Of a stretch of 64,000 nt of DNA, positions 37,811 through 52,269 are shown in pieces (positions within the stretch are counted from its first letter, which is position 1; every line of letters begins with the position of its first letter). This DNA comes from CAIWHR01 sp963779805 (GTDB lineage: Bacteria; Pseudomonadota; Gammaproteobacteria; Burkholderiales; Casimicrobiaceae). The stretch covers positions 248,001 to 312,000 of the forward strand of contig CAVZZN010000006.1 of NCBI GenBank assembly GCA_963779805.1, read 5' to 3'. A program made the position numbers and the translations under genes. The notes beneath the pieces are model-generated. The model ran no database searches, was not told the origin of the DNA, and saw nothing but the letters and a program-made list of their open reading frames with translations.

Positions 37811-39109
37811 CTACCGTCCTGCACCCTGGTCCGCGATGCGTGCCGGCGAACCGACGCGAGCGTCACCCGCGATCGCTCCGTGCAGCGCCTGGGCCATCAC
37901 CCGTGCGAACTCCGCGTCGAAGCGAGCGGTGGTGAAGCGCTCGGCGTTCGCGCGGCACGCGTCCACGCTGAAGTCGGCGTGGTGGCGATCGAATCGTGCG
38001 ACCGCCTGCGCGATCGCCGCGGCCGACTGCTCGTCGAACAGGATTCCGGTGGGATCGGGCCTGCCGAGCGGCACGACGGTTTCGAGCGCGCCGCCGCGGC
38101 CATAAGCGATCGACCGGCGTGCCGCAGGCCTGGGCTTCGACGGGCATGATCCCGAAGTCCTCCTCGGCTGCGAACACGAATGCGCGTGCCCCGCGCAGCA
38201 GCTCGCGCAGGCGCTCGCGCGGGAGTTCGCCGACGAACTCGACGTTGGGCCCTGCTTCGCGCCGGATCCGCGCGCTTTCAGGACCGTCGCCGGCGACGAT
38301 CAGCCGCTGCCCGGGCAACGCGCGGAACGCAGCGACGATGAGATCGATGCGCTTGTACGGCACCCACCGCGATCCGGTCACGAACGATGTGCGCGCGCCG
38401 GGTGCCGTCGGCGAGGGCGCCGGAGTGAAGAATGCGGTGTCGACGGGCGGATACACGACGGTTGCCGCGCGGCCGTAGCAGCGCCGGATGCGCTCGCGTA
38501 TGTGCTCCGAGTTGGCGACGAACGCGGTCACGCGCTCGCTCGCCGCGCGGTCCCACTCCCGCAGGCGATCGAGCAGGTGGCGCACGACGGCGCCTCGCAC
38601 GCCCGGCGCCGAGGCCGGTCGTGGCGAGGTATTGCTCGCGCAGGTCCCAGGCGTAGCGCATCGGCGTGTGGCAGTAGCAGACGTGCACCTGGCCGGGGCG
38701 CGTGCGCACGCCCTTGGCGACCGCGTGCGAGCTGGAGATGATGGTGTCGAACGCACCGAGGTCGAGCGACTCGATCGCGCGCGGGAAGAGCGGGGCAAGA
38801 GTGACGGAAGTGGCGGCGCGCGCCGGGCAATCGCTGCAGGAACGTGGTGTGCGCGTGCTTGCCGAGGATTCGGGCGCGCAGGCGATCAGGCAGGAAGTCG
38901 ACGAGCGCGAAGAGCTCTGCTTGCGGGTAGAGCCGGAGCAATTCCGCGAGCACGCTCTCGCCGCCGCGCCATTGGTCGAGCCAGTCGTGCACGACGGCAA
39001 CCTTGCCCGAGTCTGGGTCGGCCTCCCCGGGAAGGTGCCCGCTGCGTGGGCAAGCTTCGCCGCTGCGGCGCAAGGGGGGAGCGCCTCGGGGCGGGCCTTC
39101 GGCGCTCAT
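37811..39109 (-). CDS. Family 4 glycosyltransferase (three frameshifts)
   Basis: Four stretches in successive frames make one GT4 protein of about 430 residues: KVAVVHDWLDQWRGGESVLA; then SLDLGAFDTIISSSHAVAKG and VHVCYCHTPMRYAWDLREQY; then ANSEHIRERIRRCYGRAATV, SFVTGSRWVPYKRIDLIVAA and FVFAAEEDFGIMPVEAQACG; finally TGILFDEQSAAAIAQAVARF. Shifts fall near 38825, 38595 and 38098. The ATG at 39109 overlaps the upstream stop. The first ~35 residues (MSAEGPPRGAPPLRRSGEAC) match the short repeat also found between wzm and wzt, so the true domain begins near KVAVVHDWL. It probably adds a mannose-type sugar; that is inferred from the family pattern. Confidence 0.82.
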
Positions 39110-40212
39110 CTCCGGACGCTGCCCTCGGAGGGGGCCATGATCGCGCCCGCGATCGCGCGTGCGGTCGCGGCTGCGCATGCTTGCCACGTGAACTGCGCGG
39201 CGCGCGCGATGCCGCGCTCGCGCATCGCCGTGCGCAGGTGCTCGTCGCGCAGCACCTTGAGCATGACCGCCGCGATGTCCTGGATCGAAGCCGGATCGCA
39301 GTAGCACACGGCGTCGCTGCCGACTTCCTCGAGCGCTCCCGTTCGAGCCGCCACCACCGGCACGCCGCAGGCCATGGCTTCGAGCGGGGGCAGTCCGAAG
39401 CCTTCGTAGAGCGACGGCTGGACCAGCAGCTCGGCGCCGGCCACGAGGGCGACGAGCTCGGCTTTCGGCACGCTGTCGTGGAGCTCCACCCGTGGAGCGA
39501 GGCGACGCGCGAGGGCGAGCGCCTCGCCGTCGACATCGCGCAGCCCCTCGTGCTTGCCGACCACGACGAGACGGTGCGCAATGACATCCGAGATGCTCTC
39601 GAATGCGCGCAACAGCGCCGCGAGGTTCTTGTGCGGCTTGACGAGTCCGACGAACACGATGTAGGGCGGGGAAGGCTTGGTCGTCGAAGGATCCGCGGGT
39701 CGCCATGCAGCGTCGACGCCGAGATGCACGACCTCGAGCTGCGCGGGATCGAGGCGCCCGTGCGCGATGGCATCGCGGCGCGTGCTCTCCGAGATGCAGA
39801 GCACCCGCCGCGCGCGCTTGCGGATCGCGTGCAACCACATGCGCAGCGCCAGGCGCTTTGCGACATTCGCGGGGCTTGGCGGCAGATGCAGCGGCAGCAG
39901 GTCGTGCAAGGTCACGACGAGGGGCGCCGGCGAGTGCAGCGGGACGTTGTAATGCGGCACCCACCACAGCGCGTCGTCCAGATCCCTCGGTGTGCGTGCG
40001 AGCTCGCGGTGGGTGAGCGGTGCGACATCCCAGATCCTGTGCTGCGCAAGTCCCGACACGAGCTCGCCGACGGCGGCGACATCGCGCGGCAGCACGAGCA
40101 CCAGCGGATCGAAGGTCTGCAGCGGCGGGAGAGCGAGTGGCAGGAGATTGCGCACGTAAGTTCCGATGCCGGAGTACCCGAGCATGCGGGCGTCGATGAC
40201 GAGCCGCGTCAT
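39106..40212 (-). CDS. Family 4 glycosyltransferase
   Basis: An uninterrupted GT-B enzyme of about 368 residues. The protein starts MTRLVIDARMLGYSGIGTYV, the usual glycine-rich N-terminal loop. Further landmarks are LWWVPHYNVPLHSPAPLVVT, VLCISESTRRDAIAHG, the C-domain opening PYIVFVGLVKPHKNLAALLR, and the donor-binding PSLYEGFGLPPLEAMACGVP. ATG 40212 is chosen by alignment to the family; in-frame ATGs at 40218 and 40242 exist. It is the first gene of a six-gene minus-strand operon running to 31429, and it diverges from the rrn promoter region. Substrate not known. Confidence 0.88.
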   Translation of the reverse strand: MTRLVIDARMLGYSGIGTYVRNLLPLALPPLQTFDPLVLVLPRDVAAVGELVSGLAQHRIWDVAPLTHRELARTPRDLDDALWWVPHYNVPLHSPAPLVVTLHDLLPLHLPPSPANVAKRLALRMWLHAIRKRARRVLCISESTRRDAIAHGRLDPAQLEVVHLGVDAAWRPADPSTTKPSPPYIVFVGLVKPHKNLAALLRAFESISDVIAHRLVVVGKHEGLRDVDGEALALARRLAPRVELHDSVPKAELVALVAGAELLVQPSLYEGFGLPPLEAMACGVPVVAARTGALEEVGSDAVCYCDPASIQDIAAVMLKVLRDEHLRTAMRERGIARAAQFTWQACAAATARAIAGAIMAPSEGSVRR

Positions 40213-40242
40213 GCCCATCCGGCCGCAGTCGTGCACGCGCAC

Positions 40243-40592
40243 GGCGCGGGGCCCGGAGTGTTGCCGCGCGGATCCCGGTCGGCGCGATTGGGGACGCCGC
40301 CATCACCTTGCATTGCTCGGCAGTGGTCCGCACGTCCATGGCGCGGCGCGAGCGGGCCGCATCCGGGACTGCACGCCTTGAGTATCGCCGGGCAGCCGCG
40401 GAGTGCGGCTCCTGCGGGGTGGTGGGTGGGGCCGGAAAGGCCGGCGGCGGTCATGATGCCGGTCGTGTCGCGCGGAGCGGGCGGCGTTGTGACCCGAAGC
40501 AATGCCCGGGCTGTGCTGCGCCGACATTATGCGCCCGCACGTGCCCCGTCCGTCCCGCCCTATCGGCCCGTTGGTCGGACGCGAGCAGGGTG
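40243..40592. other. Divergent intergenic region before rrn
   Basis: This 350-base stretch holds no gene I can support. It must contain the promoter of the minus-strand glycan operon, but no clear sigma-70 boxes are seen on that strand. Open frames on both strands here are short and lack codon bias or any familiar motif. Confidence 0.45.
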
Positions 40593-40622
40593 TTGACGCG
40601 CGTTCGGCGAGCTGCGTATAAT
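40593..40622 (+). promoter_or_regulatory. rrn promoter
   Basis: TTGACG at 40593-40598 and TATAAT at 40617-40622 are separated by 18 bases, near-consensus sigma-70 boxes in a GC-rich genome. A GC-rich discriminator (CGCGG) follows, as expected for stringently controlled stable RNA. The start would be about 40629, 240 bases before 16S. Confidence 0.85.
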
Positions 40623-40659
40623 CGCGGTCTTTGCTGCTGCTTCAACAGAAGCGGCGGCC

Positions 40660-40671
40660 TGCTCTTTAACA
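40660..40671 (+). promoter_or_regulatory. boxA antitermination element, rrn leader
   Basis: TGCTCTTTAACA matches the boxA consensus bound by NusB-S10. The identical 12 bases recur at 42753-42764 before 23S. Confidence 0.85.
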
Positions 40672-40675
40672 ACTG

Positions 40676-40694
40676 ACAACCGATAGGTGTGGGT
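40676..40694 (+). other. 16S precursor processing stem, 5' arm (3' arm 42452-42471)
   Basis: ACAACCGATAGGTGTGGGT is complementary, with one bulged base, to ACCCACAACCTATCGGTTGT at 42452-42471. The two arms would enclose 16S in a long stem, the usual RNase III substrate. Confidence 0.75.
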
Positions 40695-40871
40695 GCACGG
40701 GTTTTTGGGTGCCTGGGCTGCTGTCGTGGCGCGAGCTGCGGGGGTGGACTGGGTGATCGACGGAACCGAAGTGCTCACACCGACGCAAAAAGTCTTGTTC
40801 TGTTTTGGCCGCGAGGTCGGGACGGGACGGGGCCAACGTCGATTGAGTTACTTGTAGAAGATCGAGCTTTT

Positions 40872-42401
<1,530 letters not shown>

Positions 42402-42495
42402 CTCGGAATCAGCGGTGGCCGGCAGGTCGCTGCCGCCCAGGATTCTCGCGTACCCACAACCTATCGGTTGTTTGCCGTCGGGCGAGCTGGCAAGC

Positions 42496-42572
42496 GGGCC
42501 TGTAGCTCAGTTGGTTAGAGCACCGTCTTGATAAGGCGGGGGTCGATGGTTCGAATCCATCCAGACCCACCA
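42496..42572 (+). tRNA. tRNA-Ile (anticodon GAT)
   Basis: A 77-base tRNA with acceptor arm GGGCCTG pairing with CAGACCC, anticodon loop CTTGATAAG, T-arm loop TTCGAAT and an encoded CCA. It lies in the 16S-23S spacer, the usual place. Confidence 0.98.
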
Positions 42573-42606
42573 CCCCCGGCGCGGCCTCAGGGCGGGGCGC
42601 CGGATC

Positions 42607-42682
42607 GGGGCTGTAGCTCAGTTGGGAGAGCGCCTGCTTTGCAAGCAGGAGGCCGTCGGTTCGATCCCGTCCAGCTCCACCA
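42607..42682 (+). tRNA. tRNA-Ala (anticodon TGC)
   Basis: A 76-base tRNA with acceptor arm GGGGCTG pairing with CAGCTCC (one G-U), anticodon loop TTTGCAA, T-loop TTCGATC and encoded CCA. It follows tRNA-Ile by 34 bases. Confidence 0.98.
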
Positions 42683-42752
42683 TCGTCTGCCCAGGGACCA
42701 TAACCAAGCTGTGCGCTGCGCGCTTCGTTCTGGCTTCTTAGCCAGGATCGGT

Positions 42753-42764
42753 TGCTCTTTAACA
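42753..42764 (+). promoter_or_regulatory. boxA antitermination element before 23S
   Basis: TGCTCTTTAACA, identical to the leader boxA at 40660. A second boxA in the 16S-23S spacer is usual in proteobacterial rrn operons. Confidence 0.85.
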
Positions 42765-42931
42765 ATCAGGAAGAAGTAAAGAATCTTGCTCGCGAGGGCT
42801 GGGCCGTGGCGTTACGCCATGGTGCGGACTGCGAGGGCGAGATGGGTTGGATTGTATCGAGGCCTGCGGTTCCCTTAGTCGGGGGCGGTGGGTCAAGCGC
42901 AAACACCTGTAACGCGGCTGCTGTGTCAGCA

Positions 42932-42947
42932 GTGCGCAGCGTTATGG

Positions 42948-42954
<7 letters not shown>
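42932..42954 (+). other. 23S precursor processing stem, 5' arm (3' arm 45841-45863)
   Basis: The 23 bases GTGCGCAGCGTTATGGGGTC plus AAG are the exact reverse complement of 45841-45863. The arms enclose 23S and include its mature ends, a good RNase III substrate. Confidence 0.88.
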
Positions 42955-45848
<2,894 letters not shown>

Positions 45849-45965
45849 CATAACGCTGCGCACGCGCCGCGTCAGGATGTTTGCGCAACGCCATCCACCC
45901 CACCTTTACTTCTTCCGCCCGGCCCGCGCCACGGCATGCTGCAGCCCCGCGCGGACCACGTCAAC

Positions 45966-46080
45966 GCCTGACGACCATAGCCCGCCGGCACCACCCCTTC
46001 CCATCCCGAACAGGACCGTGAAACGGCAGCACGCCGATGATAGTGTGGATTACCCATGCGAAAGTAGGTCATCGTCAGGC
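45966..46080 (+). rRNA. rrf: 5S ribosomal RNA
   Basis: About 115 bases. The terminal helix GCCTGACGA at 45966 pairs with TCGTCAGGC ending at 46080. Inside are the typical CCATCCCGAACAGG and AAGTAGGTCATCG segments. It is 117 bases downstream of 23S and just before the terminator. Confidence 0.95.
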
Positions 46081-46090
46081 ACCCCTCCCC

Positions 46091-46121
46091 AAACGCCCAA
46101 CCCCATCCCGGTTGGGCGTTT
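46091..46121 (+). terminator. rrn operon terminator
   Basis: AAACGCCCAAC and GTTGGGCGTTT form a perfect 11-pair stem around a nine-base loop. Only three T sit in the 3' arm itself; the U-tract is short. It follows 5S by ten bases. Confidence 0.85.
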
Positions 46122-46349
46122 GCACTTCGCCTGCCCCCGCGTGCGCAGCACCGAGTTCGCCGCGTTGCGCCGGTCGCGATCGCGCGCGGGTACCGAACTG
46201 CAAGCAAGCGCGCGGTAAAATCCGGTGACGTCGCCACGCACGCCCGGCGCAGCCGAAGCTGCCTCGTCCCCGGTCGTCGCGGACCGATGTAAAACAGGTG
46301 CGCCGCGCAGCATCGCGCGCGAGCCGCCGCCCGCCCCGCCGAAGGACGC
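46122..46349. other. Spacer between rrn and second ABC exporter
   Basis: No gene is supported. TAAAAT at 46216-46221 is a possible -10 box about 130 bases before the permease start, with no convincing -35. A purine-rich GAAGGACG at 46341-46348 is the likely ribosome binding site for the permease. Confidence 0.4.
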
Positions 46350-47171
46350 ATGCAGCAGCCCAAGTTCGTCTCCCCCGCCCTGGTGTTCGAGAGCTTCTGG
46401 AAGCAGCGCGAGCTCATCTGGGAGATGACCAAGCGCGACGTGGTGGGTCGTTATCGCGGTTCCGCGATGGGCATCCTGTGGTCGTTCCTGAATCCCGTCC
46501 TGATGCTCATCGTGTACACGTTCGTGTTCAACGTCGTGTTCCGGGCGCGCTGGGGGACGGGCGGCGCGAGCAGGACGGAATTCGCGATCGTCCTGTTCGT
46601 CGGCCTGATCATCCACGCTCTCTTCGCCGAATGCGTGAATCGCGCGCCGGGACTGATCGTCGGCAACGTCAACTACGTGAAGAAGGTGGTGTTCCCGCTC
46701 GAGGTCCTGCCGTGGGTGGCCATGGGCTCCGCGCTGTTCCACGCGCTGGTCAGCGTGGGCGTGCTGCTGCTCGCCTTCGCGCTCGTGCACTGGCGTCTGA
46801 ACTGGACCGCCATCTTCTTTCCGCTGCTCATCGCGCCGCTCGTCCTGCTCACGATGGGCATCACCTGGTTCGTGGCCTCCCTCGGCGTCTTCATCCGCGA
46901 CATCGGGCAGACCACCGGCATCATCACGACCATCATGCTGTTCCTCTCGCCGGTGTTCTTCCCCTCGTCGGCGTTGCCCGAGCCGTACCGCGGGTTGCTG
47001 CAGGTCAATCCGCTGACGTTCATCATCGAGCAGTCGCGCGACGTCCTGATCTGGGAAAAGCTGCCGGACTGGGGTGGGTTGCTGGTCTACTTCGTCGCGA
47101 GCGTCGCGGTGGCCTGGCTGGGCCTGTTCTGGTTCCAGCGCACGCGCAAGGGGTTTGCCGATGTCCTCTGA
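46350..47171 (+). CDS. wzm: Second polysaccharide ABC exporter permease (Wzm-like)
   Basis: The membrane half of a second exporter. The protein, 273 residues, begins MQQPKFVSPALVFESFWKQR, with the hallmark MTKRDVVGRYRGSAMGILWS before the first membrane helix (LNPVLMLIVYTFVFNVVF). Six helices follow, with PGLIVGNVNYVKKVVFPLEV in the loop that is conserved in capsule and O-antigen permeases, and VNPLTFIIEQSRDVLIWEKL near the end. It differs a good deal from the permease at 18496, so this is not a recent duplicate. It overlaps the start of its ATPase partner by 11 bases. Confidence 0.92.
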   Translation: MQQPKFVSPALVFESFWKQRELIWEMTKRDVVGRYRGSAMGILWSFLNPVLMLIVYTFVFNVVFRARWGTGGASRTEFAIVLFVGLIIHALFAECVNRAPGLIVGNVNYVKKVVFPLEVLPWVAMGSALFHALVSVGVLLLAFALVHWRLNWTAIFFPLLIAPLVLLTMGITWFVASLGVFIRDIGQTTGIITTIMLFLSPVFFPSSALPEPYRGLLQVNPLTFIIEQSRDVLIWEKLPDWGGLLVYFVASVAVAWLGLFWFQRTRKGFADVL

Positions 47172-48406
47172 CGTCGCCGTTCGCGCCGAGCACCTGGGCA
47201 AGTGCTACCAGATCTACGACAAGCCCCGCGATCGGCTGAAGCAGATGCTGTATCGCGGCCGGCGTCAGTTCTTCCGCGAGTTCTGGGCCCTGCGCGACGT
47301 GTCGCTCGAGGTGCGCAAAGGCGAAACGGTGGGAATCATCGGGCGCAACGGCTCGGGCAAGTCCACGCTGCTGCAGCTCATCGCGGGCACGCTCACGCCT
47401 ACGACCGGTGACATCCAGCTCGCCGGACGCGTCGCTGCGCTGCTCGAGCTCGGTGCCGGATTCAACCCGGATTTCACCGGGCGCGAGAACGTGTTCATGA
47501 ACGGCGCGATCATGGGCATCCCGCGCGCGGAGATGGAGCAGCGGTTCGACGACATCGCGGCGTTTGCCGACATCGGCTCCTTCATCGAGCAGCCGACCAA
47601 GACGTATTCGAGCGGGATGCAGCTGCGGCTCGCCTTCTCGGTGTCGATCAACATCGACCCCGACGTGCTGATCGTCGACGAGGCGCTCGCCGTGGGCGAC
47701 GCGGCGTTCCAGTTCAAATGCCTGGAGCGGCTGGAGCAACTCACCAAGGCAGGGGTGACGCTGCTGTTCGTGTCGCACAGCATGGACATGGTGAAGACGT
47801 TCTGCAATCACGCCATCTACCTGCAGGACGGCAACGTCAAGGCTGCCGGTGCGCCGGACGAGATGGCGGAGCTCTACCTGTGCGACGTGCGGGCCGAGCA
47901 GCAGCAGTCGCGCAGCGCCGGCTCGCCGGTCAAATGGAAGCAGCCGTTGTACGGCTCCGGCCAGTCGGCGTTCGGGACCGATGACGGGCGCATCGTCAGC
48001 GCGGAATTCGCGGCGGGCGGCGGACAGTTCGCCTCGTTCACGGCCGGCGAGCAGATCACGATCGAGGTCGAGGTCGAGTACAAATCCACGCTGCGCAGTC
48101 CGCATCTTTCCGTGCTGCTCCAGGACCGGCGCATGGTGCAGATCGGCGGACGCCATTTCGCGCTGACCGCGTCACCCGGTGCCGACGGCATGACGCGCAC
48201 GACGCGTCCAGTGCTCGTTCCCCGCGACGCTCTCGGGCGGGCGCTTCTTCATCACCCTGCGCCTGGAAGACAGAACCTCCGACGAGCTCTTCTTCCCGAT
48301 CGAGAAGCAGGCCGGATTGATGTCCTTCGAGGTGCTCCGGGAGCGCAAGGAGCTGCTTGGTGCGGTCGACCTCGGCATGGAGCTCTCCGAGATCCCGGTG
48401 TCCTGA
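47161..48406 (+). CDS. wzt: Second polysaccharide ABC exporter ATPase (Wzt-like, one frameshift)
   Basis: The ATPase partner of the permease at 46350. In order: AEHLGKCYQIYDKPRDRLKQ, Walker A IGRNGSGKSTLLQLIAG, the Wzt-type RVAALLELGAGFNPDFTGRE, signature TYSSGMQLRLAFSVS, Walker B DVLIVDEALAVGDAAFQ, and LLFVSHSMDMVKTFCN. The C-terminal beta domain (about 250-415) begins SAEFAAGGGQFASFTAGEQI and, after a +1 shift near 48210, continues as FFITLRLEDRTSDELFFPIE to EIPVS. Repaired length about 415 residues. The C-domain suggests that its cargo carries a recognised end group, which would differ from that of the first exporter. Confidence 0.88.
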
Positions 48407-48488
48407 GCACCCGCGACGCGCTCTGCGAGCCGCCTGGCGAGCGTCCGGATGACGTTTGGACGGCTGCGCCGGCGCGGCGCGGTCGCGG

Positions 48489-51400
48489 CTACGACGGGTG
48501 CGGCTGGGCGAGATCGCCGAGGCCCGCCCTCAGCCTGGCGCCCTCGGGCTGCGGGCGCTGCGGATGGCCTTGGGCGACGAGCGACGCCTCCTCGAACACC
48601 CGCGCATACTCGTCGGTCATCTCGCTGAAATCGTTGAGCGTCGCCAGCACTTCGGACGCGCGCTCGGCCATGCTGCGGCGCAGGTCGGGATCGGACACCA
48701 TGCGCTCGAGCTGTTGCGCGAGCACCGTCGCGTCGCCCGGCTCGTAGCACAGCGCATTCACCTCCGGCATCACCTGCTCGGCGATGCCGAACACCGGCGT
48801 GGTGACGATCGGCAGATCCCACGCCATCGCCTCGAGCACCACGCGCGGGTAGCTCTCGACGATCGACGTGCACAGGAACACGTCGGCGGCGCGGAAATAC
48901 GGTGCGACGCGCTCGGTCTCGGGCACGACGTGCACGCGCTCGCGCCGCGCGGCGGGCAGTTGCGCAAGCCGGCCATGCACCGCGGAGCTGTACGGCCCGG
49001 GGCGGTCGCCGACGATGTAGAGCCGTGCGCGCTCGACGATCGCATCGGGCAGGCGCGCCCACGCGTCGACGGCGTCGAGCTGGCCCTTGCGTTCGCACAC
49101 CGTGCCGAGCAGCAGGATCACCACGTCGTCGGCGTCGAGCGCAAGCTCCGATCGCGCGGCCGGCCGCGTCAGGCCGGTCTTGGCCTGGGTGATCACGGCG
49201 GGATCGAGCCCGTTGTGAATCACGCAGAAGTTGTGGTGCGAGTCGAGCTCGCGATAGCCACGCGCCGTGGCGTGGGCGACGAAGATGATGCGATACGGAT
49301 ACTGGAAGCAGGAGAGCGCCGCGCTCTCGACGTCGGGCCCGAAGCCGCGGAAGTACTCGCGCCACGGCTCGCTCTCGCGCGGATTCCACAGCGACGGCAG
49401 GCCGAGGCGGTGCGCAGCGTCGATCGCATAGAACGTCTGCAGCGTGTTGCCGTACACCACCGACACGCCGAGCGAGCCCACCCACGCCACGAAGGCCTTC
49501 ACGGCGGCCTCGTACTCGTCTTCGGTCGTGCAATTGGCGAGCGGATGCGCCCGCACGTGCACCTCGATGCCGGCGGCCTCGTACGCGGCGCGTAGCGGGC
49601 CGTCGGCGGGCGAGAACACCACCGGGTCGAGCACGCGCCGGCGGGCGAGCTCGCGCGTCATCTCGAACTGGCTGTACGGGGCGCCTTCCCAGTTGAGATT
49701 GAAGCAGCACATCAGCGCACGGATGCCGCGCGGGCGCGCACCGGTCTCCACGTGGACGGGCTGCACCTCGAAGCGCGTGGTCTGCAGGCTCAAGTGGCGG
49801 CTGTAGTACGGATCGCGCAGCGTCCGGTAGGCGCGCCTGAATTCCGCCACTTCGGCCGGCTCGCCGCCGGCGGGCCGCGCGGATGCGTGCTGCACGACTT
49901 CCGCGCCGGCAGCGTAGGTGCACCGCAGGCCGGCATGCAGCAGGCGATAGCAGTAGTCGACGTCGTAATAGCGCGTGCCGAAGCGCCGATCGTCGAAGCC
50001 GCCGTGGGCGAGGAAGGTCGCCCTGGCCGTGAGCAGGCACGCGGCGCTCACGGCGCTGCAGTTGCGCGTGGCGCGGCTGTACGCGAGGTATCCCGGGTCG
50101 TCCCCGGCGAGATCGCGGAACGCAGCGCCCGCGAGCCCGTCGTCGTAGCCGTGCACGATGCCGGCGTGAACGACATCGCCCCGGCCATCCAGAATGCGCG
50201 CGCCCACCGCGCCCGTCGTTGGCAGGCGGGCGTAGCCCATCATCCGCGAGAGCCAGCGCGGTTGCGCGATCTCCACGGCGCTGTCGAGGAACAGCAGGAA
50301 CTCGCTCCGCGCGTGGCGCGCCGCCTGGTTGCCCAGGGAGGCGAGGTTCAGCGTCGCGAGTCCCGCATCGACGGGCAGCACGTCGTGCCCGCACTCGCCG
50401 AGATAGTGCAGCAGCGCGGTGTCGTCGCTGCCGTTGTCGGCCACGAGCACGCGATAGTTGCGATAGGTCGTCTTGCGCAGGGACTCGAGGCAGCGCCGCA
50501 GCGTCGACGCGTCGCCGGCCGCCGGCACGATGATCGTGACCGCGGGGCCGTCGTCCTCGAACTCGTGCTCGTAGAGGTTGACGCGCGCGTGCTCGGCCCA
50601 GGCGGGCCTCGTGACGCTCGCGGCGATCCCGCGCCGCTGCAGCGCCTCTTGCACCGCGCGCCTCCCGGCATCGATTCCTGCCGGCTTGGCGTCGCCGCGC
50701 TCCGCCGTCGACCCCGGCGCAACGCGCCAGTGATAGAGCACGCGCGGGATGTGCACGACGCGCCGCGCCTGCTCGCTCGCGCGCAGCGCGAAGTCGTGGT
50801 CCTGCGAGCCGTCGAACCCGCTGCGCATGCCGCCCAGCGCGTTGTACAGGCTGCGGCGGACCGCGAACGCGTGGCTCATGTACATGCACGACAGGAGCAG
50901 CTCCGGCGACCAGTCGGGCTTGAATTGCGGCGAATGGCGTCGGCCGTCGCGCTCGATCTTGTCGTCGTCGGAGTAGACGATGTCGGCGTCCGGATGGCGT
51001 GCCACGGCGAGCGCGATCTCGGCGAGGCAATCGGGCGCCAGGAGGTCGTCCTGGTCGAGAAAGACGAGCATGTCCCGCGTCGCGAGGGACGCGGCGTCGT
51101 TGGTCGCGGCGCTGATGTTCCCGTTGGTCTTCCGGAAGTGCACGCGGATGCGCTCGTCGCCCGCGAGCGTGCGCAGGTAATCGCGGACCTTCACGTCGGT
51201 GCTGCAGTCGTCGGCGATGCACAGCTCCCAGCCGGGGTAGAGCTGCGCGCGCACCGAGCTCACCGCGGCAGCGAGCCACTCGACGCGCGGGTTGTACACC
51301 GGCATGACCACCGATATCCGCGGCAGGCGATCCGCGAGCTCCGCGAGCCGGGCCCGCAGACGGTGCTCGGCGCTCGCGGTCCAGGCGTTCACCGCGAGCC

Positions 51401-52269
51401 ACGCCTCGTATCGGTCGACGGCGACGGGCACGATGGAACGGCGTGGTGGCGCTGCCGCTGCGCAGGCTGCGCGCGATTTCCTGCCGCGCGCGCCGCATGA
51501 GGCGCGGCCATTCGCGCAGCTTCGGCCAGCGCCGGCGCGTGCGGTGCCAGGAATGACCGCGACGCGCGATGGTGGCGAGCGAACCCGCGACCATCGTCAC
51601 GCGCCGGTACAGCGACGGGTTCTGCACCTGCAGCCGCTGCGGCGACAAGGCCGTCACGCGAGTGCCGGAGCAAAGCCGCGCTTCGAGCGCGACCTCGAAC
51701 GTCCCGACGGGCAGATGGACGAATGCTTCGAAGCCGCATGCTTCCGGCGCGCCCGGGATCGCCGCGGCCACGTCCGCACGCCCGAGGCCGTAGCGCGCCT
51801 GGACCGTCTGGCCGGCGACGGTGACGAACAGGGAGTAGATCTCCTCGTCCGGGTGCGCGCACCAGCCCGCGATGCGGTGCCGCCCCGGCTGGGGAACGCG
51901 GCCGGCAGGCGTGTCGACGCTGAGGCTCACGGGCGCGGTGCTTACCGTGAGCGTGCGTTCGAGCAGAAGCTCGCTGGACGCCCCGTCGCGCGCGACGAGG
52001 CGCACCGGATGCGTGCCGGTCGGAATGCGCAGGAGCGCGGTGAATCCGCACACCACTGCGGCGGGACCGCGGCCGTAGGCGCCCGCGACATCGGGGCGCG
52101 GCACATCGACGCTAACGGTATGCCGCTCGCCGGCCACCTCGAGCTCGACCTCGAACGGGTGCTCGCCGAGCGAGAACACCCAGCCGGACACGGTCCAGGC
52201 CATGCCGACGATGTCCCACGCCACGCCGTCGTCGAAGGCGGCGCGATACGGTGAGCCTTCAGCCTGCAT
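48489..52269 (-). CDS. Very large glycosyltransferase: N-terminal beta domains, GT2, GT2, GT4 (one frameshift)
   Basis: The repaired protein is about 1260 residues. Residues ~10-200 are two beta-sandwich-like repeats (TVSGWVFSLGEHPFEVELEV; RHRIAGWCAHPDEEIYSLFV), each with a PDVAGAYG or ADVAAAIPGAPEACGFEAFV element. After a shift near 51435 come a GT2 domain (RISVVMPVYNPRVEWLAAAV, DQDDLLAPDCLAEI), a second GT2 domain (VTIIVPAAGDASTLRRCLES, LFLDSAVEIAQP), and a GT4 domain (ALMCCFNLNWEGAPYSQFEM, LLGTVCERKGQLDAVDAWAR, SIVESYPRVVLEAMAWDLPI). Three active sites suggest a polymer repeat made by one chain. It converges on wzt, 82 bases apart, and is probably monocistronic. Confidence 0.87.

Noticed and set aside
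48172..48488. Extension of the minus-strand frame past the large glycosyltransferase
   Set aside because: The glycosyltransferase frame stops at 48489; the extension is antisense to the wzt C-terminal domain, which reads well on the plus strand.
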